In this document: positions 23,331 to 31,870 of the stretch, piece after piece
Layout of the letters: the number at the start of each line of letters is the position of its first letter
How positions within the stretch are numbered: position 1 is the first letter of the stretch
DNA from: Akkermansia sp.
GTDB taxonomy: Bacteria; Verrucomicrobiota; Verrucomicrobiia; Verrucomicrobiales; Akkermansiaceae
DNA: 41,961 bases
Assembly (NCBI GenBank): GCA_017546445.1
Contig: JAFYWX010000019.1
Location: forward strand, 1 to 41,961
Reading direction: 5' to 3'
Program-made: the position numbers and the translations under genes
The notes under the pieces: model-generated
Database searches by the model: none
What the model was told of the DNA's origin: nothing
The model's input: only the letters and a program-made list of their open reading frames with translations

Positions 23331-24422
23331 ATGGCAATCAAACTGTTCATTCCCGGTCCCACTGTTGTATCTGAAGACATTCTCAAGGAGATGTGCCTGC
23401 CGATGATTGGCCACCGCTCCAAGAAGGCTTCCGAAATCCAGAAGCGTATCTCTGACAACATGCAGAAGATTCTCTTCACCGATAACCGCATCCTGCTTTC
23501 CACCTCCTCCGGCTCCGGCCTCATGGAAGGCGCCATCCGCTCCTGCACCGCCAAGCGAGCTGCCGTGTTCTCCATCGGCGCTTTCGGCGACAAGTGGTAC
23601 AAGATGGCCAAGACCAACGGTATCCCCGCAGACAAGTTTGACAGCGTGATGGGCGAACCCACCACCGCTGAGATGGTGGACGCCGCTCTCTCCACCGGCA
23701 AGTACGACCTGCTCACCGTGACCCACAATGAAACATCCTCCGGCATCCAGAACCCGGTGGAGGAAATCGCCGAGGTCATGAAGAAGTACCCGGACGTTGT
23801 ATGGTGTGTGGATGCCGTTTCCTCTGCCGCCGGTTCCAAGATTGAGACCGACAAGCTGGGTATCGATGTACTCATCACCTCCACCCAGAAGGCACTTGCC
23901 CTGCCCCCCGGCCTCGCCATCTGCGCCATGAGCCAGAAGGCCTACGACCGCACCGCCGAAGTGGAGAACCGCGGTCTGTACTTCGACCTTCGCACCCTCT
24001 GGGACTTCATCGACAAGAAGAACTACCAGTACACCTCCACCCCCTGCCTCTCCCTCATGTATGCCCTGGACAAGCAGCTCCAGCATATCGTGAACGAGGA
24101 AGGCATCGAGAACCGCTTTGCCCGCCACGAGGAACTGGCAGCCTACACCCGCGCCTGGGCCGATGAGTACTTCACCGTATACCCGAACCGCAAGTACCTC
24201 TCCAAGACCCTCACCGTGATTGATTCCCGTCCCAAGGGCAGCGAGGAGATGATTTCCATTCCCGAGCTGAACGCCTTCCTTGCCCCCCGCAACCTGCAGC
24301 TGGGCAACGGCTACGGCGGCCTGAAGGACAAGACCTTCCGCATTGCCCACATGGGCGAGCTTCAGATGGACGACATGAAGGAAATCACCGCAGCGGTGGA
24401 AGACTTCCTCAAGTCCAAGTAA
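23331..24422 (+). CDS. Class V aminotransferase (serine/alanine-glyoxylate type)
   Basis: A PLP-dependent enzyme of 363 residues. The start FIPGPTVVSEDIL is the GPxxV opening of the serine-pyruvate / alanine-glyoxylate / aminoethylphosphonate transaminase group. STSSGSGLMEGAIRS binds the cofactor phosphate, D161 in CVDAVSSAAG would contact the pyridine nitrogen, and K187 in STQKALALPPGL is the likely Schiff-base lysine. Candidate reactions are serine-glyoxylate or serine-pyruvate transamination; the sequence alone does not fix the substrate. A -10-like TAGAAT lies at 23293-23298, downstream of the inserted ISL3 element, so the promoter may be intact or changed by the insertion. A terminator follows at 24450-24486. 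Confidence 0.88.
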   Translation: MAIKLFIPGPTVVSEDILKEMCLPMIGHRSKKASEIQKRISDNMQKILFTDNRILLSTSSGSGLMEGAIRSCTAKRAAVFSIGAFGDKWYKMAKTNGIPADKFDSVMGEPTTAEMVDAALSTGKYDLLTVTHNETSSGIQNPVEEIAEVMKKYPDVVWCVDAVSSAAGSKIETDKLGIDVLITSTQKALALPPGLAICAMSQKAYDRTAEVENRGLYFDLRTLWDFIDKKNYQYTSTPCLSLMYALDKQLQHIVNEEGIENRFARHEELAAYTRAWADEYFTVYPNRKYLSKTLTVIDSRPKGSEEMISIPELNAFLAPRNLQLGNGYGGLKDKTFRIAHMGELQMDDMKEITAAVEDFLKSK

Positions 24423-24449
24423 AGACCTTCTTTCCTGTATCCAAACCCG

Positions 24450-24486
24450 GGCAGGAGGCGCGCATGTGCCCCCTGCCCGTTTCTTC
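24450..24486 (+). terminator. Intrinsic terminator after the aminotransferase gene
   Basis: GGGCAGGAGGC (24450-24460) pairs with GCCCCCTGCCC (24469-24479), with one mismatch, followed by GTTTCTT. Confidence 0.65.
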
Positions 24487-24498
24487 TAACAAGATTTT

Positions 24499-24924
24499 AT
24501 GAAAAACCCGCAATTTATCCTTAACTACGATGTCATGTACTACGACACCGACTGCGGCGGCGTGGTGCACAACCTGGCCTACCTGCGCTGGGTCGAGGAA
24601 TGCCGCACCAAGATGGCCCCGAACATCGGCATCGACTTCATCGGCCTCATTCAGGAGAACCGCCACCTGGTGCTGGTGAGCCACGAGGTGCATTACAAGC
24701 GCCCCGCCTTCATGGGCGATAAGATTCAGATTCACGCCTGGGTGGAGAAAGTGGAAAAATCCCGTTTCTGGTGCGTGTTTGAAATCCGCCGCGATGATGG
24801 GCAGCAGGTTTGCGTGAAAGTGCGCCAGTGCCTGGCCCTGGTGCAGATGCCGCAGGGCCGTCCCCAGCGCATCCCTGAGGCCTGGTACAACAGCGCCGCT
24901 CCGGCTGAAGACCTGGTGGATTAA
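24499..24924 (+). CDS. Acyl-CoA thioesterase, hotdog fold (YbgC/4HBT type)
   Basis: A 141-residue hotdog-fold enzyme that would hydrolyse acyl-CoA thioesters. YYDTDCGGVVHNLAYLRWVE matches the YbgC/4-hydroxybenzoyl-CoA thioesterase motif, with the catalytic Asp in the DTD segment and the following GGVVHN loop. HYKRPAFMGDKIQIHAWV and FEIRRDDGQQVCVKVRQCLA supply the remaining core strands. In Proteobacteria ybgC sits with tol-pal, but no such genes occur here. The gene begins 20 bp after the terminator of the aminotransferase gene, with no Shine-Dalgarno sequence. The 104-residue membrane-protein gene starts 6 bp downstream. Confidence 0.85.
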   Translation: MKNPQFILNYDVMYYDTDCGGVVHNLAYLRWVEECRTKMAPNIGIDFIGLIQENRHLVLVSHEVHYKRPAFMGDKIQIHAWVEKVEKSRFWCVFEIRRDDGQQVCVKVRQCLALVQMPQGRPQRIPEAWYNSAAPAEDLVD

Positions 24925-24930
24925 TCATCT

Positions 24931-25245
24931 ATGCGGGAATTCATCCTCCATTCGCAATATGGCGGCATCATCGCGGTTCTCATCTGCGTGACATTGCTTC
25001 TATGTGCCCTGCTCTTCCTTTTCAATGACAAGGAGGTGCGGTATACCGGAGTTCTGACCGTCGTGATATGCAGTGGCGGACTCATCGCGTTATGTGTGTT
25101 TCTCGAGCTATCCGGCCTTGAGCTGCCCGATTGGCTCATAGGAAGCGGCAGACACAAGATCCGCGGAACTCTTCTGCTTGCGCTATGGGCATGGTGCAGC
25201 CACAAGCTGGCAGACTGGCTCTACTACCGCTACCTGGACAAATAA
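24931..25245 (+). CDS. Small hypothetical membrane protein
   Basis: A 104-residue protein with three hydrophobic segments (about residues 12-32, 38-60 and 77-95) and a charged C-terminus (YYRYLDK). It starts 6 bp after the thioesterase gene and is likely cotranscribed with it. I recognise no family. A bidirectional hairpin terminator follows immediately. Confidence 0.6.
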   Translation: MREFILHSQYGGIIAVLICVTLLLCALLFLFNDKEVRYTGVLTVVICSGGLIALCVFLELSGLELPDWLIGSGRHKIRGTLLLALWAWCSHKLADWLYYRYLDK

Positions 25246-25247
25246 AA

Positions 25248-25278
25248 ACAGGGACGCTTCTTACCGAAGCGTCCCTGT
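25248..25278. terminator. Bidirectional terminator between convergent genes
   Basis: ACAGGGACGCTTC and GAAGCGTCCCTGT form a 13-bp perfect stem around TTACC. The minus-strand exit is the better T-tract (TTTTTATTT), serving the UDP-sugar pyrophosphorylase gene; the plus-strand exit is GTTTC. Confidence 0.85.
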
Positions 25279-25298
25279 CTGTTTCTGAAAAAAAGGAA

Positions 25299-26621
25299 TC
25301 AGATTGAAACCTCACCAGTGAGAGCCTCGCCGGGGGCGAAGGTGTGGGGTCTGGTCACCACCAGCTTGCTCACATTCTTCAGAGAGGGCACGCCAAGGGC
25401 ATCCAGAGACTCGACCAGCTTGTAGAGCTTGCCCTCCAGCAGCACCACAGGGGCCACGCCCTTGCATTCGGGGGCCAGCTTCATGGCGCCGGCTTCATCA
25501 ATCACCACGGCATCAGAGCGCAGCAGAAGCAGGTCGGAACAGGTCTTCACGGGGAAGAAACGGGAACGCGGCACGCAGACAGCGCGGGCACCGGGGAAGC
25601 ACTGCAGCGCAGCGCCCATGGCAGTCTCCAGCTGGTAGACCTTCTGAGAAGCGGCGTCACGCGGGTCGACCGTCTTGCAGTTGCAGATAACCGGCAGGGG
25701 GAGCACACCGCCGTTGGCATCCAGCACTTCCTTCAGGGCATCCAGACGAATCCAGAGATTATTGGTGTTGAAGTAGCGGTGCTTCTCAATATTCTGGAAC
25801 TCAGCCACATCTTCATCCGGGCACTGAGCCACCTCGCGCAAAATCGGCTGGCCGTCGGACTTGCGGGTAGCCAGGTGGCCACCCTTCTTATCGGCCCCCG
25901 TGCGGCGCGTCACCTCCATCACAAAGGGAGCACCGCTCTCCGCAAACCAGCGAAGGAAACGGGTATCCAGCTGAGCGCCCAGATTGTCGGAATTGGAAAC
26001 AAAGGCATACTTCACGCCCGCAGCCAGCAGCTTATCCAGCCAGCCGCTGCCCACCAGGGCAGGATAAATATCACCATGGCCGGGCGGGCACCACTCCAGC
26101 TCCGGGTTGGCAGGGTATTCCACAGGCTCGAGTGTATCCGTCACCAGCTTGGGCACGCGGTTCTGCAGCATCTCCACCTTGGCAGCATCTGCAAAATCAG
26201 CATACTGAGCCAGGTGAGCCATGGTATCCTCACTGGTAGAGAAAGAGTTCATGAGCAGCAGGTTCACCGGATACTGAGCACGCTCACGCAGGCTCTGCAC
26301 CTGGCGCACGATGGTATCCAGGAAGGTCACGCCGGGTTTGATTTCCAGCAGGCTCTTGGCTTTCTGCAGGCCCATACCGGTACCCAGACCGCCATTCAGC
26401 TTCACCAGCACCGCCTGAGCCAGCAGCGCGGCATCAGCCTCCGGCGTGGCAGCCACCAGTTCCTCCCAATCCGCCACATCACGTGCGGGTTCAATCTCGC
26501 CCTCAGGAATCATCATGGACTGATTCGAGGTCAGCACGCTCACACTATGGCGAAAGGCATCAATGGCAGCGCGGGAAAGGCCCACGCCCTGCATTTTACT
26601 CTCAATGGAACAAAAATTCAT
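25299..26621 (-). CDS. UTP--glucose-1-phosphate uridylyltransferase, UDPGP (eukaryotic-like) family
   Basis: A 440-residue nucleotidyltransferase that makes UDP-glucose, or a related UDP-sugar, from UTP and sugar 1-phosphate. VLVKLNGGLGTGMGLQKAKS is the signature nucleotide-binding loop of the UDPGP family, which is distinct from bacterial GalU. Further family motifs are LLLMNSFSTSEDT, WCPPGHGDIYPAL, YAFVSNSDNLGAQLD, HRYFNTNNLWI and VPRSRFFPVKTCSDLLLL. The length is typical of this family. UDP-glucose would feed glycan and envelope synthesis. A good promoter lies at 26633-26661 and a strong terminator at 25248-25278, so the gene is transcribed alone. Confidence 0.93.
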   Translation of the reverse strand: MNFCSIESKMQGVGLSRAAIDAFRHSVSVLTSNQSMMIPEGEIEPARDVADWEELVAATPEADAALLAQAVLVKLNGGLGTGMGLQKAKSLLEIKPGVTFLDTIVRQVQSLRERAQYPVNLLLMNSFSTSEDTMAHLAQYADFADAAKVEMLQNRVPKLVTDTLEPVEYPANPELEWCPPGHGDIYPALVGSGWLDKLLAAGVKYAFVSNSDNLGAQLDTRFLRWFAESGAPFVMEVTRRTGADKKGGHLATRKSDGQPILREVAQCPDEDVAEFQNIEKHRYFNTNNLWIRLDALKEVLDANGGVLPLPVICNCKTVDPRDAASQKVYQLETAMGAALQCFPGARAVCVPRSRFFPVKTCSDLLLLRSDAVVIDEAGAMKLAPECKGVAPVVLLEGKLYKLVESLDALGVPSLKNVSKLVVTRPHTFAPGEALTGEVSI

Positions 26622-26632
26622 ATAGCGCGCGC

Positions 26633-26661
26633 AGTATAACGCCGGAGAGCTTGTTTTTCAA
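26633..26661 (-). promoter_or_regulatory. Promoter of the UDP-sugar pyrophosphorylase gene
   Basis: On the minus strand TTGAAA (26661-26656) and TATACT (26638-26633) with a 17-bp spacer, ending 11 nt before the ATG at 26621. Confidence 0.65.
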
Positions 26662-26695
26662 CCCCGAATAAGGCAGGATGACCGAAAAAGCGTAC

Positions 26696-26724
26696 TTGCC
26701 AGCGGAGCCAATGTCTGCTAGCAT
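26696..26724 (+). promoter_or_regulatory. Promoter of the ankyrin lipoprotein gene
   Basis: TTGCCA (26696-26701) and TAGCAT (26719-26724), spacer 17 bp. The ATG at 26732 follows the -10 box by 7 nt, the same leaderless arrangement as at several other genes here. Confidence 0.5.
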
Positions 26725-26731
26725 AGCAGAA

Positions 26732-27325
26732 ATGAAGCAACTCCGGCTTATCCTTCTGAGCCTCATCTGCCTGGCAACGGTCAGCTGCAGCATGTTTGCG
26801 TCCCGGCAGCAGGAACTGAATGCCGAGCTCATGCGCGCCATCAAAGCCGCCAATGCGGATGCCCTGGATGAAGCCTTGAGCAGAGGCGCCAACCCCGACG
26901 CCAGTACAGGCAGCAAGGGAACCGCCCTGGGCACCCTGATACAGCAATACAAGCGCAGCCACCAGGAGCGCCGGGGTCGCATAGAGAAATGCACCAAGGT
27001 TCTGCTGGAGTACAACGCCGACCCGGAAATGCTGCACCACGGATTCACCCCGCTGCAGATTGCCACGGGCCAGGGCAGCGATGTCATCGTTGTGGAACTT
27101 CTCCGCTGCAAGGCCAATCCTTCCCGCGAAACAGCCGCCGGGCTGGCCCCCATCTGGCAGGCGGTGTACACCAACAACTACCGCATTGGCATGGAATTAC
27201 TGCGAGCCGGGGCAAACCCGAATGCGACTGATGCCAAAGGAAGGACTCCGCTGGAATACCTGCGCTCATGCGGGTACCAACGCACCCGGCTCATGATTAT
27301 GCTCCGGCACTATGGCGGGCATTAA
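26732..27325 (+). CDS. Ankyrin-repeat lipoprotein
   Basis: A 197-residue lipoprotein with signal peptide and lipobox VSC (MKQLRLILLSLICLATVSCS). Four or five ankyrin repeats follow: ALDEALSRGANPDASTGSKG, CTKVLLEYNADPEMLHHGFT, VVELLRCKANPSRETAAG, GMELLRAGANPNATDAKGRT. Likely an envelope binding protein of unknown partner. The frame is open from 26678, but the promoter and the signal peptide both support ATG 26732. Its stop overlaps the convergent UvrA-like gene's stop by 4 bp, so no terminator separates them. Confidence 0.8.
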   Translation: MKQLRLILLSLICLATVSCSMFASRQQELNAELMRAIKAANADALDEALSRGANPDASTGSKGTALGTLIQQYKRSHQERRGRIEKCTKVLLEYNADPEMLHHGFTPLQIATGQGSDVIVVELLRCKANPSRETAAGLAPIWQAVYTNNYRIGMELLRAGANPNATDAKGRTPLEYLRSCGYQRTRLMIMLRHYGGH

Positions 27326-29751
27326 ACCGGCTCACCCGCATAGACAATGCGACCGCCCTCGGTACCAGAGCCCGGTCCCAGCTCCACCAGGTAATCAGCC
27401 CGGGAGAGCACGCCTTGGTTATGCTCAATGCAGAGAATTGTGTGCCCGGCAGCACGAAGCCGGAAAATAGCCCGCAGCAGCATCTCCAATTCAGCAAAAT
27501 GCAAACCTGTGCTGGGTTCATCCAGCACCAGCAGCAGCTGTTCGCCCGGTCGGCTGCCGCGCTTCGGTGCGGCCTTGGAAAGGTAGGTTGCCAGCTTCAC
27601 GCGCTGAGACTCGCCGCCGGAAAGGGTAGTCACGGGGCGGTCCAGCGGCAGGTAGCCCAGCCCGAGTTCCAGCAGGGCTTTCAGAATAGCCGCAGCCTGC
27701 GGCACCGCTGCAAAGAATTCCACCGCTTCATCCACCGTCTGCGCCAGAGCCTGGGCAATGGACTTGCCTCGCCAGGTGACCTCCAGCGTCTCACGATTAT
27801 AACGGGCACCGTGGCAGGCATCGCACTCTGTATACAAATCCGCCAGGAAGTTCATATCCACCTGCAGGCGGCCGGTGCCACCGCAGCGCTCGCAGCGTCC
27901 GCCGCGGGCATTCAACGAGAAACGCGCAGCCGTATACCCACGCTGGCGGGAAAGCGGCAGCGCGGCGTACAGCGGGCGCAGCACATCAAGCAGCCCGGTA
28001 GCCGTGGCAGGCGTAGAACGCGGTGAACTGCCAAGCGGGCTCTGGTCCACCAGCACGGCGCGGGTGATGGGTTCCGCCCCCTCTACCCTGCCCGCTTTCA
28101 GCGCAGGCAGCAGGCATTCATGCACCAGCGTGCTCTTGCCCGAGCCCCCCGGACCGGACAAACAGGTGAACGCCCCCAGCGGGAAGCGGAACTCCACATC
28201 CTGCAGGTTACGGGCCGTTGCATGCCTCAGGGTCAGCCACTTGCAGGCGGCAAGAGAGCGCAGCTCCACCGCAGGCAGCACGCGCCGCATACTCAGCCAC
28301 GCACCAGTGGGCGAATCCTCATTCTCCAGAAAATCCTGATACGTACCCTCTGCCAGCACGGCGCCGCCATCCGGGCCGCTGCCGGGGCCCATCTCCACAA
28401 GCCAGTCACAGGCCTGCAGCAGCTGGGGGTCATGCTCCACCACCAGAATGGTGTTCCCCTTATCGCGCAGGCGATGCAGCGCAGCAATCAGGCGCTCCGT
28501 TTCCTTCGGGTGCAGGCCGATGGTAGGTTCATCCAGAATATACAACACGCCGGAAAGGCCGCCGCCAATCTGCCCGGCCAGGCGGGCACGCTGCAGCTCG
28601 CCACCGGAAAGTGAGTTCGCGGCACGCGAGAGGGCCAGATACCCCAGTCCCAGCTCCAGCAGGCAATCAAGGCGCTGCAGGAGACTCCCCATGGCAGACT
28701 GCAAAGCCTCCCGGAAAGCTGCGGGGATTTCCAGATTTTCCAGCAGCAGCCGGTTCTCCTGCACCGGCAGTTCACAGAACTGCCCCAGGCTCAGCTCACG
28801 GCCACCAAAATTCAACGTAACAGCCAGAGCTGTAGGATTCAGGCGCATTCCCTTACACGCCGGGCATACAGCCAGCTCGCCCTTGGCTGATTCCACCGTG
28901 CCAAGGCCATTGCACTCCGCGCAGGCACCATGCGGAGAGAAATGAGAGAACAAACCGGGCGTCAGATCCGGCAGGGAGAAGCCCGTCTCGGCATTGCGAT
29001 AGCGCGTGTGATAGCACTGCAGCTCCGGCTCCGCCCCGCGGGGCTGCACCAGGGCGCGCACTTCATCCGGCCACATGCGCAGTGCAGCCTGCACCGAGTC
29101 CGCCACGCGGGAATCCACACCCTCACGAATCACGATGCGGTCCACCACCAGCTCACAATCCTGCCCGGCGGCAGGCGGGCGATTCTCCAGCTCATCCAGC
29201 TCCAGAATCTCTCCATTCACCCGCACGCGGAGGTAGCCAAGCTTCCGCAGCATCAGAATATCACTCTCCGGGTTCTGCCCGAAGGCCGGGGAAAGCGGTG
29301 CAAGCAACGTAAGACGCGTATTTTCAGGCAACGCGCAGAGGGACGATGTAATTTCCTCCGGGCTCAGGCGGGTGAGCCGGGCACCGGTCACCGGGTCATG
29401 CGGCACACCGATGGCCGCATACAGGATGCGTAGATAATCCAGGGCCTCCGTCAGCGAGCCCAGCACCGAGCGGGATTGCCCGCCAGGCAGGTGCTGCTCC
29501 AGGCAGAGGGCGGGAGGAAGCCCCTCAATACTTTCCACATGAGGCTTTTCCGGGCGGGCCAGCAGGCGGCGGGCACCGGCAGAAAGGCACTCCAGAAAGC
29601 GGCGGCGGGATTCCGCAAACAAGGTATCATACGCCAGCGTGCTCTTGCCGGAACCGCTGGGGCCCATCAGCGCAATGAGCTTACCCGCCGGCAGGGTCAG
29701 GTTGATATGCCGCAGTGTGTTCTGACTGGCTCCGGTGATGCGGATATCCAT
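27322..29751 (-). CDS. UvrA-like excinuclease subunit (UvrA2 type), tandem ABC ATPase
   Basis: An 809-residue member of the UvrA ABC-ATPase family, about 130 residues shorter than housekeeping UvrA. ABC half 1 has Walker A GPSGSGKST (residues 30-38), signature LSGGELQRARLAGQI and LYILDEPTIGLHP. Half 2 has GPGGSGKST, LSGGESQRVKLATYL and LLVLDEPSTGLHF. Two of the three UvrA zinc modules remain (CAECNGLG with CPACKG, and CERCGGTG with CDACHG). The first, near the UvrB-interaction region, is lost (HDPVTGARL where UvrA has CPxCG). That pattern fits UvrA2-type paralogs linked to DNA-damage tolerance or drug resistance rather than core UvrABC repair. No uvrB lies nearby. The bactofilin genes lie directly upstream on the same strand. 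Confidence 0.88.
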   Translation of the reverse strand: MDIRITGASQNTLRHINLTLPAGKLIALMGPSGSGKSTLAYDTLFAESRRRFLECLSAGARRLLARPEKPHVESIEGLPPALCLEQHLPGGQSRSVLGSLTEALDYLRILYAAIGVPHDPVTGARLTRLSPEEITSSLCALPENTRLTLLAPLSPAFGQNPESDILMLRKLGYLRVRVNGEILELDELENRPPAAGQDCELVVDRIVIREGVDSRVADSVQAALRMWPDEVRALVQPRGAEPELQCYHTRYRNAETGFSLPDLTPGLFSHFSPHGACAECNGLGTVESAKGELAVCPACKGMRLNPTALAVTLNFGGRELSLGQFCELPVQENRLLLENLEIPAAFREALQSAMGSLLQRLDCLLELGLGYLALSRAANSLSGGELQRARLAGQIGGGLSGVLYILDEPTIGLHPKETERLIAALHRLRDKGNTILVVEHDPQLLQACDWLVEMGPGSGPDGGAVLAEGTYQDFLENEDSPTGAWLSMRRVLPAVELRSLAACKWLTLRHATARNLQDVEFRFPLGAFTCLSGPGGSGKSTLVHECLLPALKAGRVEGAEPITRAVLVDQSPLGSSPRSTPATATGLLDVLRPLYAALPLSRQRGYTAARFSLNARGGRCERCGGTGRLQVDMNFLADLYTECDACHGARYNRETLEVTWRGKSIAQALAQTVDEAVEFFAAVPQAAAILKALLELGLGYLPLDRPVTTLSGGESQRVKLATYLSKAAPKRGSRPGEQLLLVLDEPSTGLHFAELEMLLRAIFRLRAAGHTILCIEHNQGVLSRADYLVELGPGSGTEGGRIVYAGEPV

Positions 29752-29771
29752 GGCCCCGAAAATAACATCTA

Positions 29772-30410
29772 TCAGAAATATCCCTGGTCATCAAAACGAC
29801 CACCGGGAGCCACCACCACATCTGCAGCCTTGCACACGCCCTCGTATGCACCGCCCCGGTGCACATGCAGCTTGCCCTTGCACTGCAAGCGGCCCTTCAA
29901 GGTGCCATACAGAGCCACTTCCTCTGCCACAGCGCCCACAGTCAGCTCAATTTCCACGCCTTTATCCACCACCAGCTTACCGGCACTGATGGAACCATCC
30001 ACCACGGTGGATGCATTGAAAGACAGCGTACCGGAGCAGCGGAACGAACCCGATACACGGCCATTCACCTCCATATCACGGCATACAACATTGAGATGCG
30101 ACAGCACGGTACCGGAAGGCACCCGCACATTGCCCAGTGTGCGCACCGTCAGGCGGCGGGAACCCGGGCGAATCTCCACATCTGCCATATTGAGGTGCGT
30201 ATGGCAGTGGATGCAGTTGGCAGAGAGCGCGGCAGAAGGCACCTGGCAGGTCTGGCCACACTCGTAGCACACCACCTCGCGCATAGGCACCTGCACTCTG
30301 CTCTCGTCAGAACGAAACGAGGTGAGCGCGACTCGGCGGTCGCGCTCACCTGCGGGTAACAAGCCGGAAACAGTAGAAACAATCAGCGGTTCTGTTCTGA
30401 AATCCGGCAT
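29772..30410 (-). CDS. Bactofilin-like protein with N-terminal zinc ribbon
   Basis: A 212-residue protein. Residues 48-74 form a zinc-ribbon-like module (CYECG, then CIHCH). After it comes a beta-helical bactofilin (DUF583) domain with short alternating hydrophobic repeats: VRVPSGTVLSHLNVVCRDME, GRVSGSFRCSGTL, GSISAGKLVVDKGVEIELTV. Bactofilins polymerise without nucleotide into filaments that position cell-envelope enzymes. The zinc-ribbon addition is not part of standard bactofilins. The gene follows the simpler bactofilin at 30429-31046 by 18 bp, so the two probably form one operon and possibly a mixed polymer. Confidence 0.8.
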   Translation of the reverse strand: MPDFRTEPLIVSTVSGLLPAGERDRRVALTSFRSDESRVQVPMREVVCYECGQTCQVPSAALSANCIHCHTHLNMADVEIRPGSRRLTVRTLGNVRVPSGTVLSHLNVVCRDMEVNGRVSGSFRCSGTLSFNASTVVDGSISAGKLVVDKGVEIELTVGAVAEEVALYGTLKGRLQCKGKLHVHRGGAYEGVCKAADVVVAPGGRFDDQGYF

Positions 30411-30428
30411 GATAGGAGATTATCTGGC

Positions 30429-31046
30429 TCAGCCCAGGAGGTTGGCCTCATCCGTACTCTTGGCAGCACGAGCGGGAGCCTTCTTGGGAGCAGCTGTTGC
30501 CGTGGCAGGCACCACTGCGGGGGTGCCTACGCGGCACATACCCACAAACACAGCGCCTTCCTCGATGGAAATCTTAGCGGCGGTCACATCGCCCACTACC
30601 TCAGCCGTTGCGGCAAGAACCACGCGGTCGGTCACCACGATATCGCCCACCACCTTGCCGTGGATAATGGCGCTCTGGGTGCGCACAGCCACCTTGTTCT
30701 TCTCACCAGCCTGAATGCTGGCGTTGGCGCCTACGGTCAGCACGCCGTCGGAGGTGATTTCACCTTCCACGGAGCCGTCCACCAGCAGGTCATCGGTGAA
30801 ACGAAGCGTACCCACCACGGATACGTCATAGTTCAGCACGTTGCGAGTGGTGGTGGCAGGAGCACCGGAGGCGGCTCCCATATCGAAGGGGGAGGAAACC
30901 GTTTCCTCGCCACCAAAGAAACCGCCTTCAGCAGAGGCTGCGGCAGGCTGAGACACAGGAGTACCCCACTCTGCGGGCACATCATTCTCTGCAAAGGAGG
31001 GATTGCCAGGGGCGGGAGGGGTGGGTTTTTGAGGGTACTTAAACAT
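30429..31046 (-). CDS. Bactofilin (polymer-forming cytoskeletal protein)
   Basis: A 205-residue bactofilin. A disordered N-terminus rich in Pro, Ala and Gly (about 65 residues) precedes the beta-helix core: NVLNYDVSVVGTLRFTDDLL, VDGSVEGEITSDGVLTVGAN, GKVVGDIVVTDRVVLAATAE, GDVTAAKISIEEGAVFVGMC. An Ala/Pro/Lys-rich tail follows. The VDGSVEGEI-type turn is the family hallmark. It is the first gene of the bactofilin pair, with a promoter at 31107-31135 and a leader of about 55 nt containing a small hairpin at 31084-31099. The likely role is cell-shape or envelope-complex placement. Confidence 0.9.
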   Translation of the reverse strand: MFKYPQKPTPPAPGNPSFAENDVPAEWGTPVSQPAAASAEGGFFGGEETVSSPFDMGAASGAPATTTRNVLNYDVSVVGTLRFTDDLLVDGSVEGEITSDGVLTVGANASIQAGEKNKVAVRTQSAIIHGKVVGDIVVTDRVVLAATAEVVGDVTAAKISIEEGAVFVGMCRVGTPAVVPATATAAPKKAPARAAKSTDEANLLG

Positions 31047-31083
31047 ATCTTTAGCTTTCTAAAAGGGTTACAGAAAATTACAC

Positions 31084-31099
31084 GCACCAGTCCTGGTGC
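31084..31099. repeat. Small hairpin in the bactofilin mRNA leader
   Basis: GCACCAG and CTGGTGC pair around a 2-nt gap, giving a nearly uninterrupted 16-bp palindrome between the promoter and the start codon. It may be a regulator-binding site or an mRNA-stabilising hairpin; nothing decides between them. Confidence 0.4.
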
Positions 31100-31106
31100 T
31101 TCTTAT

Positions 31107-31135
31107 ATGGTACCTTTTTACGCCGCTCTTGTCGA
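31107..31135 (-). promoter_or_regulatory. Promoter of the bactofilin pair
   Basis: On the minus strand TCGACA (31135-31130) and TACCAT (31112-31107) with a 17-bp spacer. The boxes are less close to consensus than others here. Confidence 0.4.
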
Positions 31136-31195
31136 TATGAAATTTTGTCAGATAGGCTTTTTTTCGCACATTTTTTTGGGGGAGCGTCCGGCAGC

Positions 31196-31867
31196 TTACG
31201 CCTCGGCAGTATAAATGGAGGCAATCCCCATGCAAAGGGGATGGCAGGCAGGCATGGAATACCCGCAACGCTCCATCAACTGGCAGAACTGAGCACCACG
31301 GGGGAAAGCCTCGATGCTCTCCCCCAGGTAATCATAGGCATCCGCATTTCCCGTGACCCAACCGGCTATACGCGGCAGCACATGGTGCAGATACAGCCGA
31401 TAGGGCGCCGCGAAGATATTCTCCGGCATACTGAAATCCAGCACAAGCAGGTGGCCGCCCGGGCGCAGCACGCGGCGGAACTCCCGCAGGGCCTTCTCAT
31501 AATCGGCCATATTACGCAGCCCGAAAGCTACCGTGGCGGCATCATACGAGGCATCCGGCAGAGGCAGATTCATGGCATCTGCCTCCAGCACGTTGGTTAA
31601 CCCGCGGCGCACGGCCACATCAAGCATCGGGCGGCAGAAATCGGTGCCCAGCACCTCAATTTCCGGCAACGCCCGCTTGATAGCCAGTGCCAGGTCACCC
31701 GTGCCGGTGGCAATATCCAGCAGATTCCGGGGCTTCCACTCTGCCACCATCTGCACCACGCGGGCGCGCCACATGATATCCGTACCCAGGGACAGGATAT
31801 GATTCGCCGTCACGTATCGCTCGGCTATAGACGAGAACGCCGCGTGGACGTATGCTGGATCAGGCAT
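31196..31867 (-). CDS. Demethylmenaquinone/ubiquinone methyltransferase (UbiE/MenG family)
   Basis: A 223-residue SAM-dependent C-methyltransferase of the UbiE/MenG family, which methylates demethylmenaquinone in the last step of menaquinone synthesis. The family start is VHAAFSSIAERYVTANHILS. The SAM-binding motif is LLDIATGTGDLALAI, followed by VLGTDFCRPMLDVA, ATVAFGLRNMADYEKALREF and RRVLRPGGHLLVLDFS. Length and motif order are typical. The gene starts 3 bp after the stop of icd on the same strand, so it is likely cotranscribed with it, linking a TCA-cycle enzyme and respiratory quinone synthesis. No other men genes are in the window. Confidence 0.92.
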   Translation of the reverse strand: MPDPAYVHAAFSSIAERYVTANHILSLGTDIMWRARVVQMVAEWKPRNLLDIATGTGDLALAIKRALPEIEVLGTDFCRPMLDVAVRRGLTNVLEADAMNLPLPDASYDAATVAFGLRNMADYEKALREFRRVLRPGGHLLVLDFSMPENIFAAPYRLYLHHVLPRIAGWVTGNADAYDYLGESIEAFPRGAQFCQLMERCGYSMPACHPLCMGIASIYTAEA

Positions 31868-31870
31868 AGC

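Noticed and set aside
25344..26639. 431-residue plus-strand frame
   Set aside because: It is a shadow of the UDP-sugar pyrophosphorylase gene.
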